Origin: Thermovirga sp.
GTDB lineage: Bacteria; Synergistota; Synergistia; Synergistales; Thermovirgaceae
Direction of reading: 5' to 3'
Assembly (NCBI RefSeq): GCF_017656375.1
Contig: NZ_JACDOB010000003.1
Location: 16,013-80,012 of the forward strand
DNA length: 64,000 nucleotides
Shown here: positions 19,734 through 29,948 of the stretch, one piece after another
Layout: each line of letters begins with the position of its first letter
How positions within the stretch are numbered: position 1 is the stretch's first letter
Notes under the pieces: generated by a model
What the model was told of the DNA's origin: nothing
What the model saw: the letters and a program-made list of their open reading frames with translations, nothing else
Databases searched by the model: none
Program-made: the position numbers and the translations under genes

Positions 19734-20978
19734 TTAACCAATAAAATCTCTTAAGTGCAACATATGACCTAGTTTTAGTTTTTTAGTCTCCAAATAACGT
19801 TTATTATACTCATTGGGTTCTATAATCAATGGGACTCTTTCCGTTATCTCAAGGCCATATCCCTCCAAACCCACTATTTTACGCGGGTTATTGGTTATGA
19901 TCCGAATCCTTCGCAACCCCAGGTCAACCAATATCTGGGCACCAATGCCATAATCTCTCAGGTCAGGGGGATGGCCTAAAGCTTCATTGGCCTCAACTGT
20001 GTCCAGCCCCTTTTCTTGTAATTCGTAAGCTTTAAGCTTTTCTAAAAGCCCGATTCCACGACCTTCTTGGCGCATGTATAGAATAACACCACAGCCCTCC
20101 TGCTCAATCATCTTCATTGCTGTATGAAGCTGTGGGCCACAATCACATCTCAACGAGCCAAAAACATCGCCTGTAAGACATTCAGAGTGTACCCTAACCA
20201 AAACATTGTCCTTTCCTTTTATCTCTCCTTTAACTAGAGCTATATGAAGCAGGGTTGAATCATTGCTGTCCAAGAGAGACCTGTAAGCGTGAGCAACAAA
20301 AAAACCATATTCGGTAGGTAAATTTACAGTTGCAACCTTTTCCACAAGCTTATCTCTTAGGTGCCTGTATCTTATAAGGTCCTCAATAGATATTATTTTT
20401 AATCCATGTTTCTTAGAAAACTTCTCAAGATCACCAAGCCTTGCCATTGTTCCATCTTCATTCATTATCTCACATATCACCCCTACAGGCTCACAACCAG
20501 CAAGGCGAGCCAAGTCCACCGCTGCCTCTGTATGGCCTGCACGCTTCAAAACCCCACCGTCTCTTGCTATTAATGGGAATACATGCCCTGGTCGCCTAAA
20601 CATCTCTGCTTTGACATCCCTACGGGATAACAGCTGTGCCGTCAAAGCCCTCTCCTCAGCGGATATACCTGTCGTAGTCCCTTCCTTTGCATCGACTGAT
20701 ACTGTAAATGCTGTTCCGTGAGGATCGCTGTTATCTTCAACCATCGGCGGTAATCCCAACATTTTAGCCCTTTTTTCCGTAATAGGCACACAGATAAGGC
20801 CTCTAGCATGCTTAGCCATGAAGTTTATGTCCTCGGCTCTAACAAATTGGGCAGCCATGACCAAATCGCCCTCATTCTCCCTAGACTCATCGTCTACTAC
20901 TATTACCATTTTTCCTCTTTTTATATCCTCTAGAGCATCCTCTACGGAACTGAAAATCCCTTTAGCTTCTTTTTCCAT
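19734..20978 (-). CDS. ribBA: Bifunctional DHBP synthase / GTP cyclohydrolase II
   Basis: This 414-residue fusion supplies both branches of riboflavin synthesis. The RibB part (about 8-210) has [12 protein letters not shown] and R-P-G-H-V-F-P-L with G-H-T-E-A-A-V-D. The RibA part (about 215-405) has the zinc-ligand pattern [14 protein letters not shown] and [11 protein letters not shown]. All catalytic motifs look intact, so both activities are expected. It lies 22 nt after ribE. Confidence 0.97.
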   Translation of the reverse strand: MEKEAKGIFSSVEDALEDIKRGKMVIVVDDESRENEGDLVMAAQFVRAEDINFMAKHARGLICVPITEKRAKMLGLPPMVEDNSDPHGTAFTVSVDAKEGTTTGISAEERALTAQLLSRRDVKAEMFRRPGHVFPLIARDGGVLKRAGHTEAAVDLARLAGCEPVGVICEIMNEDGTMARLGDLEKFSKKHGLKIISIEDLIRYRHLRDKLVEKVATVNLPTEYGFFVAHAYRSLLDSNDSTLLHIALVKGEIKGKDNVLVRVHSECLTGDVFGSLRCDCGPQLHTAMKMIEQEGCGVILYMRQEGRGIGLLEKLKAYELQEKGLDTVEANEALGHPPDLRDYGIGAQILVDLGLRRIRIITNNPRKIVGLEGYGLEITERVPLIIEPNEYNKRYLETKKLKLGHMLHLRDFIG

Positions 20979-21000
20979 TTTTAACTCCTCCTCAGTTTGT

Positions 21001-21660
21001 CTACGACCATCCCAATTGGCTAAGTCGATCCCAGCTTAAGCCGTTATTCTCAGGTGATTCTGTTATCCCTTTTTTGTTGATCATTTTCTCAATGTACTTA
21101 GCCAATATATCGCACTCTATGTTCACCATGTCTCCTTTGCGGATATCGCCAATAGTAGTATCCGCAAGGGTGGTAGGTATAAGTCCTACACTAAACATAT
21201 CCTCTTCTACACTTACAACTGTAAGGCTAACCCCATCAATCGCTACAGACCCCTTCTCGACTATATATTTTAACCACTGAGGAGAAATCTTTATAAACAT
21301 TTGCCTGGTTCTTCCTCTATTGATTATGTCCGCTACTAATCCCGTGGTGTCTATATGCCCCGTCACTATATGTCCATCAAAACGTCCTTGTACCGAAAGG
21401 GCCCTCTCTAGATTCACTCTAAGGCCAGCTCGGGCCTCGCCTAGAGTCGTCCTATTTTTTGTCTCATCCATAATTTCAACCTTAAACCTGTCAGAAGATA
21501 CGACCTCCACTACTGTAAGGCATGCTCCCGATACAGATACGGAACTTCCTCTCCTTACTGCTGAAGCTATATGGGTACCTCCGATCTCAAGGATTGTAAC
21601 ATCTTGCCTGTGACTTATGGAAACTATCTTCCCTACATCTTCAATAAGGCCTGTGAACAT
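21001..21660 (-). CDS. ribE: Riboflavin synthase (alpha subunit)
   Basis: RibE dismutates two lumazines to riboflavin plus ribitylaminouracil. The 219-residue protein consists of the two homologous lumazine-binding barrels, beginning [10 protein letters not shown] and, in the second half, [14 protein letters not shown] with [10 protein letters not shown]. It begins 28 nt inside ribD and precedes ribBA. The last 25 or so residues are an ordinary tail without recognisable motif. Confidence 0.96.
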   Translation of the reverse strand: MFTGLIEDVGKIVSISHRQDVTILEIGGTHIASAVRRGSSVSVSGACLTVVEVVSSDRFKVEIMDETKNRTTLGEARAGLRVNLERALSVQGRFDGHIVTGHIDTTGLVADIINRGRTRQMFIKISPQWLKYIVEKGSVAIDGVSLTVVSVEEDMFSVGLIPTTLADTTIGDIRKGDMVNIECDILAKYIEKMINKKGITESPENNGLSWDRLSQLGWS

Positions 21661-22772
21661 TCAGAAACACCCTCAATCCATATATCTCCTTCTAAAATGC
21701 TCGTACGTATAATTTTAAACCCTATGCGATGTTCAAGCGCACTCACATTAATTTTATCGGACATTCTAATCCCTTTTCCAATAAAGCTGGGATTAACAAA
21801 AAGGCTAACCTCGTCAAATAGCTTGCGTGATATAAAATCACTAAAAACACTAGAGCCACCCTCTACAAGTAAGTAATTTACCCCCATTTGGCCTAACATG
21901 TTTAAGGTTTCTTCCAAATCTACCATACCGTCTTCCCGCGCCCTAATCTTCCTCATTTGTGCAGAGCCGTCATTAGCACCTTTCAATAAACTAAAGCAAC
22001 CTCCCTTAGATACAGGAACAGGCGCACTTCCACATATTATCGCTTTGCCATCTTCGAACAACTTGGAATTAGTGGGAATTCTAAACTTAGAATCAAGGAC
22101 CACCTTAAGCGGAGATTCTCCCGGGGCATTTCTGACGTTCAAGCGAGGATCATCTTGCATAACAGTGCCTGCCCCCACTAGTACGGCATCACATTCGGCC
22201 CTTAGCAGATGAGCCGCAGTGCGAGAAAAATAATTAGTTATCCACTTGCTGTAACCATCTTCCATCGCTATATTGCCATCTGCAGTTATAGCCGCTTTAA
22301 GAATTACCCAAGGTTTTCCTGTTTTGACCCTTTTAACAAATCCTCTATTTAGCCACGTAGCTCTTTCCTTTTCTACCCCAACATCCACTGCAATTCCCGC
22401 TTCACGTAATATGTTTATACCTTTGCCGTTCACCTTTTCATTAGGGTCCACCAGGGCCACAACAACCCTATTAACACCTGCTTCAACCAAACGAGGTGCG
22501 CAGGGAGGGGTTTTGCCATAATGACTGCAAGGTTCCAAATTGACATATACTGTAGATCCTCTAGCTTTTTCTCCCGCAATAACCAAAGCTTCTACCTCTG
22601 CATGGTTGCCTCCCCATTGCTTATGCCATCCCAACCCAACAATCTCATCATCTTTTACTATAACGGCCCCAACTCTGGGATTGGGACTTACTTTTCCGGT
22701 ACCTCTAGAAGCGAGGCTTATAGCCATTCTCATATAGTAGCTATCCTTATATTTGGATATTTTCTTATTCAT
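21633..22772 (-). CDS. ribD: Bifunctional riboflavin biosynthesis deaminase/reductase RibD
   Basis: RibD deaminates the pyrimidine and reduces its ribose side chain. Residues 10-150 are the zinc deaminase with H-A-E-V-E-A-L and P-C-S-H-Y-G-K-T-P-P-C. Residues 155-370 are the NADPH reductase domain (P-W-V-I-L-K-A-A-I-T-A-D-G, V-G-A-G-T-V-M-Q-D-D-P, V-E-G-G-S). It overlaps uvrC upstream by 8 nt and ribE downstream by 28 nt. Because uvrC abuts it, there is no room for an FMN riboswitch in front of the rib genes. Confidence 0.97.
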   Translation of the reverse strand: MNKKISKYKDSYYMRMAISLASRGTGKVSPNPRVGAVIVKDDEIVGLGWHKQWGGNHAEVEALVIAGEKARGSTVYVNLEPCSHYGKTPPCAPRLVEAGVNRVVVALVDPNEKVNGKGINILREAGIAVDVGVEKERATWLNRGFVKRVKTGKPWVILKAAITADGNIAMEDGYSKWITNYFSRTAAHLLRAECDAVLVGAGTVMQDDPRLNVRNAPGESPLKVVLDSKFRIPTNSKLFEDGKAIICGSAPVPVSKGGCFSLLKGANDGSAQMRKIRAREDGMVDLEETLNMLGQMGVNYLLVEGGSSVFSDFISRKLFDEVSLFVNPSFIGKGIRMSDKINVSALEHRIGFKIIRTSILEGDIWIEGVSECSQALLKM

Positions 22773-24228
22773 TCTTGTCTCCTTTGAGTTTCTCTACAAT
22801 TTTGTTTGCCATAGCGAGGCTAACACCCTTAACTTGAGCTATATCCTCTGGAGGCATCATGGCTATATTTGCTACACTGCCGAACTTAGCAAGCAATCTG
22901 GATGCAATTATTTTTCCAACTCCTGGAATATCTTCCAAAGAGGATCTAGAAAACCTCCTAGTGCTTGCTGCCGTGTGAGCAGCCAGAGCAAATCGATGAG
23001 CTTCGTTTCTTACCCTTTGTAAAAGCTTTAGCCCTTCATCGTTTCTGGATAACACTATCGGCTCTTCCCTTTCCGGCAAGTATAATAACTCCTCTTTCTT
23101 TGCCAATGCCACTACATCTATATCCTTAATCTGGACCTCCTTGATAGCTTCCATAGCGAAACGTAATTGCTGGGGGCCTCCATCTATTAGTATAAGTTGC
23201 GGTAAGGCTCTCTGCTTATCCTTAAGCCTTTTGTACCTGCGAAAGACCAATTCTTTCATCGCTCTGAAGTCATCAGGCCCGTCCTCTAAGTTTATCTTAT
23301 ATCTTCGATAAAGAGATGGGTTGGGTAGTCCCTGTTCAAAAACCACACAGGATCCGTAGGTTTCTTTCCCTGCATGGTGTGATATATCAAACCCCTCTAT
23401 TCGCCAAGGCACAGTCCTCAAATTCAATTTAGACTGAAGCAACAAAAAGGCTTTCCATATCTCATCATCCATCGTTTCCGATAGCGAGGATGAAGGTCTT
23501 TGCCTAGAAAATTTCCATATAACCCTTATTGCATCTCTAAGTCTAGCAGCTTTCTCAAAAGCCAAGCTTTTGGCAGCGTAATCCATACGATGCCTTAACC
23601 TTGATACAAGTTCCGAAGGCTGGCCTTTAAGCAACAAAATGACATCTGCGACATTCTCTTGATATTCTCTCTTATCACACAAGCCCGCGCAAGGGCCAAG
23701 GCATTGCCCTAAAAAATATCTAATGCAAGGCCTCATATAACCACCAGCATCCTTTATCTGCCTGCTACAATCTCTAATAGGGAAATATCTGCTTATTATT
23801 CTCAAAAGCTGCCTAAGTTGTTTAACATTCACATAAGGGCCAAAATATGTTCCTCCATCGTCTTCTTTGTGTCTTGTTATGACCAACCTCGGAAAGGTTT
23901 CTGTTGTAAGCTTTATAAAGGGATATTTTTCTCCCATCTTAAGTTCTACATTATAAAAAGGCTGGTAAAGTTTAATAAGTTTTGATTCTACAATGAGAGC
24001 TTCCGCTTCATTTTCAGTCCTTATAACCGATATATCCTCAACCTCGCTAATTAACTTTCTCAATCGTGGCGAAGAAAACCCACTGTGCCTCAGGTATGAA
24101 CGCAGGCGCTTTTTTAGCGATTTTGCCTTACCAACATAAATCACCTTTCCTGATGAGTTGTGCATTAGATAAACACCTGGCTTATTAGGCATAAAATTGA
24201 TCTTCTCTTTTAATTCTCCTATCGCCAA
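22765..24228 (-). CDS. uvrC: Excinuclease ABC subunit C, compact form
   Basis: UvrC makes both incisions in nucleotide excision repair. The order is GIY-YIG nuclease (about 18-95; G-V-Y ... Y-V-G-K), a four-cysteine cluster (168-184), the UVR motif (about 207-240), the RNase H-like domain starting at I-E-G-F-D-I-S-H (277-284, catalytic Asp281), and a C-terminal helix-hairpin-helix pair (I-P-G-V-G-K). At 487 residues it is about 100 shorter than usual; the missing part is the linker between the UVR motif and the RNase H domain. The start is TTG 24228 with AAAGGA about 10 nt upstream. It leads the rib-serS operon. Confidence 0.94.
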   Translation of the reverse strand: MAIGELKEKINFMPNKPGVYLMHNSSGKVIYVGKAKSLKKRLRSYLRHSGFSSPRLRKLISEVEDISVIRTENEAEALIVESKLIKLYQPFYNVELKMGEKYPFIKLTTETFPRLVITRHKEDDGGTYFGPYVNVKQLRQLLRIISRYFPIRDCSRQIKDAGGYMRPCIRYFLGQCLGPCAGLCDKREYQENVADVILLLKGQPSELVSRLRHRMDYAAKSLAFEKAARLRDAIRVIWKFSRQRPSSSLSETMDDEIWKAFLLLQSKLNLRTVPWRIEGFDISHHAGKETYGSCVVFEQGLPNPSLYRRYKINLEDGPDDFRAMKELVFRRYKRLKDKQRALPQLILIDGGPQQLRFAMEAIKEVQIKDIDVVALAKKEELLYLPEREEPIVLSRNDEGLKLLQRVRNEAHRFALAAHTAASTRRFSRSSLEDIPGVGKIIASRLLAKFGSVANIAMMPPEDIAQVKGVSLAMANKIVEKLKGDKNE

Positions 24229-24293
24229 TGATGCACCATCCTTTCTATAACACTACTAATACAACAAAAAACGCATAAACCCGTATATTTTAG

Positions 24294-24321
24294 TTGAGAA
24301 AAATCACCTTTTTGGTATAGG
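24294..24321 (+). promoter_or_regulatory. Possible cysS promoter
   Basis: TTGAGA (24294-24299) and TATAGG (24316-24321) are separated by 16 bp on the plus strand, about 43 bp upstream of the TTG start. Both boxes are imperfect. The 135-bp divergent region must also hold the uvrC promoter on the other strand, which I could not place with confidence. Confidence 0.4.
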
Positions 24322-24363
24322 ATTATTTTACATTGCTTTTCTCTTTAAATGGAGGTGTTTCTG

Positions 24364-25797
24364 TTGGAAACGATCATGATATATAACGATTTAACTCGAA
24401 AAAAAGAACCATTTATCCCTCAAAAAGAAGGAAAAGTAGGGATATATACATGCGGTCCCACTGTATACGACTATTTCCACATAGGCAATGCAAGGCCATT
24501 CATAGTTTTTGACGCGTTCCGCAGGTTTTTGGAAACACAAGGCTACGAAGTCACTTTCGTGCAAAACTTCACTGACATCGACGACAAGATGATAAAAAGA
24601 GCTAAAGAATTGAACATCACCGTACCTCAACTAGCGGAACGCTATATAAAAGCCTACTACGAAGATGCTGATGCTTTAGGCATAAAAAGGCCAACCGTGG
24701 CTCCTAGAGCTACGGAGCATATAGAAGACATCATTGCCCTAATAGAAAAAATAATAAAAAACAATCATGCGTACGTGGCAAATGGTGATGTCTACTTCGA
24801 TGTCCAAAGCTTTCCTGAATACGGAAAACTTTCGAAGCAAAGCCTTGAAGAGCTTCAATCAGGAGCCAGAATAGAGATAAATCCTAACAAAAAACATCCG
24901 TTGGACTTCGCTCTATGGAAAGCAAAAAAACCTGGAGAACCATCTTGGCCCAGCCCTTGGGGTGAAGGACGACCTGGATGGCACATAGAATGCAGCGCAA
25001 TGGCCATAAAATACCTAGGAGAAACCATAGATATTCATGCTGGTGGAAGCGACTTGATATTCCCTCATCACGAAAACGAAATAGCACAAGCCGAAGCAGC
25101 CACAGGAAAACCTTTTGTTAAATATTGGATGCATAATGGATATCTTATGATAAACGCGGAGAAAATGTCCAAATCCCTAGGAAACTTTCTTACAGCAAGA
25201 GAAGCCAGGAAGAAATTCCATCCCGCAGCTATAAGATTGTTCATGCTCAGTGCTCACTACAGGACACCTTTAAATTTCTCTGTTGAAAACCTCATCAATG
25301 CTGCAAAGGGTGCCGAGAGAATTCGTAATTGTTGGAATGAATTGGTGCAAGCAGAAGCTTTAAGCGAAAATCTAGGGAATCTATCGGAGGAAACAAAAGC
25401 CATAAATTACCTGCAAGAAAAATTTGATGCTAACCTAAAGGATGATTTTAACACTGCAGGCGCCATAGGAGTACTTTTCGAAGCTGTAAAGTCCATAAAC
25501 CAGGCCCTAACCCAAGAAAGGAAATTGGATAAAAATTTCATTGAAAGCGCAAAGGCCTTCATGGAATATGCAGATAATATACTGGGAATAATTGACATTA
25601 GCGACACGTTGAAAATGGAAGGCGACACAAATGAATTAGACGAAGACCTGATAAACGCATTGGTAAAAGAACGAGAAGAGGCCAGAAAAAAGAAAGATTT
25701 TTCCAAGGCCGACGAAATTAGGGATAAACTTTCTTCTATGGGAATAATTCTAGAAGACACTCCAAGCGGAACTAGATGGAAACGAGCCTTGCTGTAA
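24364..25797 (+). CDS. cysS: Cysteinyl-tRNA synthetase
   Basis: This class I synthetase charges tRNA-Cys. The 477-residue protein has zinc-binding Cys in Y-T-C-G-P-T-V-Y-D and in the G-W-H-I-E-C-S-A segment, the HIGH-type motif H-I-G-N, and K-M-S-K-S-L-G-N-F. The ATG at 24349 is itself part of the GGAGGTG ribosome binding site; TTG 24364 lies 6 nt after it and is the likely start (next ATG is 24376). One of only two plus-strand genes in the window, divergent from uvrC, with gpt 25 nt downstream. Confidence 0.97.
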   Translation: METIMIYNDLTRKKEPFIPQKEGKVGIYTCGPTVYDYFHIGNARPFIVFDAFRRFLETQGYEVTFVQNFTDIDDKMIKRAKELNITVPQLAERYIKAYYEDADALGIKRPTVAPRATEHIEDIIALIEKIIKNNHAYVANGDVYFDVQSFPEYGKLSKQSLEELQSGARIEINPNKKHPLDFALWKAKKPGEPSWPSPWGEGRPGWHIECSAMAIKYLGETIDIHAGGSDLIFPHHENEIAQAEAATGKPFVKYWMHNGYLMINAEKMSKSLGNFLTAREARKKFHPAAIRLFMLSAHYRTPLNFSVENLINAAKGAERIRNCWNELVQAEALSENLGNLSEETKAINYLQEKFDANLKDDFNTAGAIGVLFEAVKSINQALTQERKLDKNFIESAKAFMEYADNILGIIDISDTLKMEGDTNELDEDLINALVKEREEARKKKDFSKADEIRDKLSSMGIILEDTPSGTRWKRALL

Positions 25798-25822
25798 CTT
25801 CAATTTAATGGGAGGCATTTTT

Positions 25823-26320
25823 ATGACAAGTAGTGAGGAAAAGTATAAAAAGGTTTATCCTGTATCGTGGCAACAACTGCACCAGGATTGTAAGGCTCTA
25901 GCATGGAGACTATTGGACATAGGCTCCTGGGATAAGATAGTAGCTGTAGCAAGAGGGGGATTAGTCCCAGCGGCAATAATTGCTAGAGAGCTGGACATCC
26001 GTTTTGTCGACACAGTTTGTGTCTCCAGTTACACCCTCAGGACACAAGGAGAAACTAAGATATTGAAAAAAATAACACATGATAATGACAAAAAGATATT
26101 AATAATTGACGACTTGGTTGATACCGGCTCCACCGCAAGAGTGGTCCGCCAAATGATCCCAAACGCCCACTTTGCGACGGTATATGCCAAACCAGACGGT
26201 CGACCTGAGGTTGATACATTCATAACCGAGGTTAGCCAAGATACATGGATCCTTTTCCCCTGGGACTCAGAACCTCAATACCAGTATATAAAACCTATAG
26301 TTTCCCAAAGACATCCATAA
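25823..26320 (+). CDS. gpt: Xanthine/guanine phosphoribosyltransferase
   Basis: This purine salvage enzyme transfers phosphoribose from PRPP to guanine or xanthine. The 165-residue protein has A-R-G-G-L-V-P-A near residue 43 and the PRPP loop I-L-I-I-D-D-L-V-D-T-G-S-T, and ends with W-I-L-F-P-W-D, a pattern like E. coli Gpt rather than Firmicute Xpt. GGGAGG just upstream of ATG 25823 sets the start. It converges tail to tail with the purine ABC transporter permease, whose stop codon abuts its own; the pairing with that transporter makes physiological sense. Confidence 0.93.
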   Translation: MTSSEEKYKKVYPVSWQQLHQDCKALAWRLLDIGSWDKIVAVARGGLVPAAIIARELDIRFVDTVCVSSYTLRTQGETKILKKITHDNDKKILIIDDLVDTGSTARVVRQMIPNAHFATVYAKPDGRPEVDTFITEVSQDTWILFPWDSEPQYQYIKPIVSQRHP

Positions 26321-27250
26321 CTAAGTACGTTCTTCCCTTTGATAAGGAACACCTAAGGCGGAAGGGGCACCCAACAAAATCCCCTTCCCTTTTTTAATGG
26401 AAATGCCTAAAAGGACCAGTATGGTTAAAAGATAGGGAAGCATAAGCAATAACGGGGCAGGTATGCTTGTACCAGCTGCCTGCATCCTCAACTGAAGGGC
26501 TCCTACTCCACCAAAAAGGTATGCCCCTAACGCTGCTCTCGCAGGATGCCATATGGCAAAAATAACTAGCGCAACAGCTATCCATCCTCTTCCCGCAGTC
26601 ATGTGTTCTCCCCACATTTTTGTGTACACTAAAGAAAGATAGGCGCCGCCTATCGCCGCAAGGCCCCCGCCTATTACTGTATATAGATATCTTAATTTGA
26701 CGGGATCCAGTCCCACAGCATCCACAGCTCCAGGAGCCTCCCCCACAGCCCTCAAATTCAAACCTGCCTTAGTGGAATACAAAAACCAACTCATGCCGAT
26801 AACGAGCACATAGGATAGATATACTAGAGGATCATGATTAAACAGAACAGGGCCTATAATAGGTATTTTAGAAAGAACGGGTATAGGCAAAACACCAATG
26901 CCTTTTATTGTCTCACCTACCAATCCCCTTCCTAAGAGGGAACTAGCTCCAGTGCCGCACATAGTTATAGCCAAACCGCTTACAACCTGATTAGCTCCCA
27001 AATGGACACACAAAAAGGCATGTATCAAGGCAATCGCAGCCCCTACTAAAAAAGCTGCAACAAGGGCAAATGTAACACTGGATGTCGAATAAGCAACCCA
27101 AAAACCACTAAGGGCGCCCATTAACATTAGGCCTTCCAGACCTAAATTCAGGACTCCTGCCCGTTCTGTAAGGATCTCTCCCAAAGTAGCATAAAGTATA
27201 GGAGTCCCACTTCTAACTGCCGCTGCTAGAATGCTAATAAGCACTTCCAT
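26321..27250 (-). CDS. BMP-type ABC transporter permease (NupQ/YufQ-like)
   Basis: This is one of two inner-membrane permeases of a purine/nucleoside ABC importer (309 residues, eight or more transmembrane helices). It belongs to the BPD_transp_2 family, with T-L-G-E-I-L-T-E-R-A-G-V-L-N-L-G-L-E-G at 21-39 and the coupling-helix region A-V-G-E-A-P-G-A-V-D-A-V-G. It shares a nucleotide with the other permease gene upstream, and its stop codon lies immediately next to the converging gpt stop, so there is no intergenic terminator between them. Confidence 0.93.
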   Translation of the reverse strand: MEVLISILAAAVRSGTPILYATLGEILTERAGVLNLGLEGLMLMGALSGFWVAYSTSSVTFALVAAFLVGAAIALIHAFLCVHLGANQVVSGLAITMCGTGASSLLGRGLVGETIKGIGVLPIPVLSKIPIIGPVLFNHDPLVYLSYVLVIGMSWFLYSTKAGLNLRAVGEAPGAVDAVGLDPVKLRYLYTVIGGGLAAIGGAYLSLVYTKMWGEHMTAGRGWIAVALVIFAIWHPARAALGAYLFGGVGALQLRMQAAGTSIPAPLLLMLPYLLTILVLLGISIKKGKGILLGAPSALGVPYQREERT

Positions 27251-28320
27251 TATCGACCATCCCCTGACAATATCCTTACTTTATAATTCCTGAAGAATTC
27301 TGAAGCTAGCACAAACAGCAATATAAGCCCTTGAATGACTTGCACGCTAGCCAAAGGCAATCTCATTATAACTTGCAGAGTCTCTCCACCAACCATGATA
27401 ATGCCCATAAATATGGAGACTAAAACTGTTCCCCAGGGGTTTAACCTGGCAAGCCATGCAACTATTATTGCCGTATATCCATAACCAGGCGAAAAGCCAT
27501 GCTGGAGTCTCCCTTGGAGACCAGCGATTTCCCCCATACCTGCCAAAGCAGACAAGGCCCCAGATACAGCCATAACTAAAACTACATTTTTTATATAAGG
27601 AATACCTGCATACAAAGCAGCTCGTTGATTTTCCCCTATAGCCCTTATCTCGAATCCCCACCGGGTCCAACGTATAACTACCCTGTATAAGATCACTATT
27701 ATTAAAGCCAGAAAAATCCAAGCATGAACCCTAGTACCACCAAAAGTAGGGAGCCTTGCAAAATCTGGGAAAGGGGCAGTCATGGGGAATCCAAGGCTTG
27801 AAGGGTCTCGCCACGGGCCATAGACAAAATAATCTACAAGGTGAATAGCCACATAGTTCAACATCAATGTTGTTATTATCTCGTTGACGTTCCATCTGCC
27901 TTTCAGGTAGCCTGCTATACCTCCCCAAAAAGCTCCAGCTAGAATAGCCATCACAGCCATCACAGATAACATAAAAAATGTATTCTCTACCGGGAAATAT
28001 CTAACAGCAGCAGCTGAGGCCAGCGCCCCTAAATATATCTGCCCTTCTGCTCCAATATTCCACACTTTCATTGTAAAAGCTAAAGCTACGGCTATTCCAC
28101 AAATAACCAAGGGAATTGCCTTTACCAGAACCTCACTTATTCCATACCAACTACCTAAGGCACCATTTATCATCCCCTTTAAAGCACCAAGGGGAGACAC
28201 ATTTAAGGCCAAAAGAAGCAAAGATGAAGTTAACAGCGCAAGGACTATCGAAAGCAAAGGAAATACTATACTTAAAATAAAAGGAGTTTTAAAACGTCGT
28301 TCTATTATTAACCTGGGCAT
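27250..28320 (-). CDS. BMP-type ABC transporter permease (NupP/YufP-like)
   Basis: This is the second permease of the importer (356 residues, about nine helices), family BPD_transp_2. It contains the W-N-I-G-A-E-G-Q-I-Y-L-G-A segment and the coupling motif A-I-G-E-N-Q-R-A-A-L-Y-A-G-I-P, plus H-G-F-S-P-G-Y-G-Y-T near the substrate path. The ATG directly follows the ATPase stop codon with no gap, so the genes are translationally coupled. Confidence 0.93.
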   Translation of the reverse strand: MPRLIIERRFKTPFILSIVFPLLSIVLALLTSSLLLLALNVSPLGALKGMINGALGSWYGISEVLVKAIPLVICGIAVALAFTMKVWNIGAEGQIYLGALASAAAVRYFPVENTFFMLSVMAVMAILAGAFWGGIAGYLKGRWNVNEIITTLMLNYVAIHLVDYFVYGPWRDPSSLGFPMTAPFPDFARLPTFGGTRVHAWIFLALIIVILYRVVIRWTRWGFEIRAIGENQRAALYAGIPYIKNVVLVMAVSGALSALAGMGEIAGLQGRLQHGFSPGYGYTAIIVAWLARLNPWGTVLVSIFMGIIMVGGETLQVIMRLPLASVQVIQGLILLFVLASEFFRNYKVRILSGDGR

Positions 28321-29904
28321 TTATTCAAGCTCATCCTCCTTCAGATCGTAGACAGGGTATTTTTCCAGCTTTGTCCCCGCCATCATTAAGCCTAGTTCCT
28401 CTTCTGTAACTTTATCAGGATTATCTACTATTCCCACAATTTCGCCACCATGTATGACGGCAATTCTATCACTAAGGGCCAATATTTCCTCTAGATCATC
28501 AGTAATTAATAAAATCCCAGAGCCTTTTTCTTTTTGAGAAACCAAAACTTCCCTTACGTAATGTGTCGCTCCTATATCTAGTCCCCAAGTGGGCTGAACA
28601 GCTACTATAACTCTTGGGTTATCTGACAACTCCCTGGCCAGCATCAATTTTTGCATATTCCCGCCAGACAAGAGCCTTACAGGATAACTCAAACTCGGAT
28701 TAGCCACACTGAATCGTTCGACGAGTTTTCCCGTATGGCCAGCTATTCTTTCCCAATTTATAAAAAATCCAAACCTTGTGTATTCACTTTTCCAATATTT
28801 TCTCAAGGCTATATTCTCTCGCAAGTTCATGTTTGCAATAAGGCCCGTACCTTTTCGGTCTGCTGGTATGTAGCTGACCCTTCTTTTCATAAAATCTCTA
28901 GGATTCCCAGTAGTTACATCATCGCCATCAACAAAAACCTTACCGCTAATAGGTTTTCTCAATCCAGTCAAGGCTTCCGCCAGCTCCTCCTGCCCATTGC
29001 CTGAAACCCCTGCTATGCCAAGTATTTCTCTTTGCCTCAAGCTAAAGCTAATACCATTAACTTTAAGTCTTCCCCTATCACCAAGCACCTTTATGTTTTT
29101 TACATTAAGAACCTCTTTCCCAGGGTTCTGTATAGGTTTATCTATCGCAAAAGCAACTCTTTTTCCTATCATCATTTCGGCAAGTTTTTCCTTAGAAGCT
29201 TCTTCTTTAGCTACCGTTCCAACGTTTCTTCCTTTTCTCAACACTGTTATCCTATCGGATATCTCAAGCACTTCGTCCAATTTATGGGAAATAAAGACTA
29301 TTCCGTGGCCTTCCTCTGCCATTTTTTTTATCACCCTAAACAAGTGCCTCGCTTCCTGAGGAGTCAAAACAGCAGTAGGCTCATCCAGTATGAGTACTTT
29401 TGCTCGCCTATAAAGGAGCTTTACAATGGCGACTCTCTGCTGCTCTCCAACGCTCAACTGCCACACAGGAGCTAGAGGGTTAACACTCAATCCGTAAACG
29501 TCTGACAATTCCTTTATTTGTTCTATCACTTTATTCTTAGGCAAAACCTGAGGAAGCTCTTTATCACCTAAGGCAACATTCTCCCACACCGTCATGACAG
29601 GAACAAGCATAAAATGCTGATGCAACATGCCTATCCCTGCATTTATGGCATCTTTGGGCGATTTAAAAAAACATTTTTCTCCATTTATCTTTATTGTTCC
29701 CCTCTCTGGCGTATACAAACCACATAGAATATTCATCAATGTGCTCTTACCCGCACCGTTTTCGCCCAAAAGAGTATGTATTTCCCCTGGCCTTACTTCG
29801 AAATTGACTTCGTCATTTGCTCTTATTCCATAAAAGCTTTTTGTAATCCCTTTCATTTCAACAAGGGATTTATGATTGCTGCTTTGCAAATTCCCCAAAA
29901 GCAC
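28321..29904 (-). CDS. BMP-type ABC transporter ATPase, duplicated nucleotide-binding domains
   Basis: This 527-residue double ABC ATPase drives the purine importer. The first domain has Walker A G-E-N-G-A-G-K-S-T, Q-loop Q-H-F, signature L-S-V-G-E-Q-Q and Walker B L-I-L-D-E-P. The second has a degenerate Walker A (G-V-S-G-N-G-Q-E-E) and L-S-G-G-N-M-Q-K, with V-Q-P-T-W-G-L-D replacing the usual D-E-P; this asymmetry is normal for NupO/YufO/RbsA-like proteins. The start is probably GTG 29904 (GGGG 10 nt upstream); ATG 29856 is an alternative without a clear ribosome binding site. Confidence 0.94.
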   Translation of the reverse strand: MLLGNLQSSNHKSLVEMKGITKSFYGIRANDEVNFEVRPGEIHTLLGENGAGKSTLMNILCGLYTPERGTIKINGEKCFFKSPKDAINAGIGMLHQHFMLVPVMTVWENVALGDKELPQVLPKNKVIEQIKELSDVYGLSVNPLAPVWQLSVGEQQRVAIVKLLYRRAKVLILDEPTAVLTPQEARHLFRVIKKMAEEGHGIVFISHKLDEVLEISDRITVLRKGRNVGTVAKEEASKEKLAEMMIGKRVAFAIDKPIQNPGKEVLNVKNIKVLGDRGRLKVNGISFSLRQREILGIAGVSGNGQEELAEALTGLRKPISGKVFVDGDDVTTGNPRDFMKRRVSYIPADRKGTGLIANMNLRENIALRKYWKSEYTRFGFFINWERIAGHTGKLVERFSVANPSLSYPVRLLSGGNMQKLMLARELSDNPRVIVAVQPTWGLDIGATHYVREVLVSQKEKGSGILLITDDLEEILALSDRIAVIHGGEIVGIVDNPDKVTEEELGLMMAGTKLEKYPVYDLKEDELE

Positions 29905-29948
29905 TACATATCAACCCCGATCCCAAGATAGGAAATTGTCATCGCAAA

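Noticed and set aside
22765..24228. Frameshifted or truncated uvrC
   Set aside because: The short length comes from one internal linker; both nuclease domains and the C-terminal helix-hairpin-helix are in one uninterrupted frame.
24229..24363. Possible FMN riboswitch or T-box leader in the uvrC/cysS divergent region
   Set aside because: The region is only about 135 bp and AT-rich, with no RFN consensus segments, no specifier loop and no terminator/antiterminator pair.
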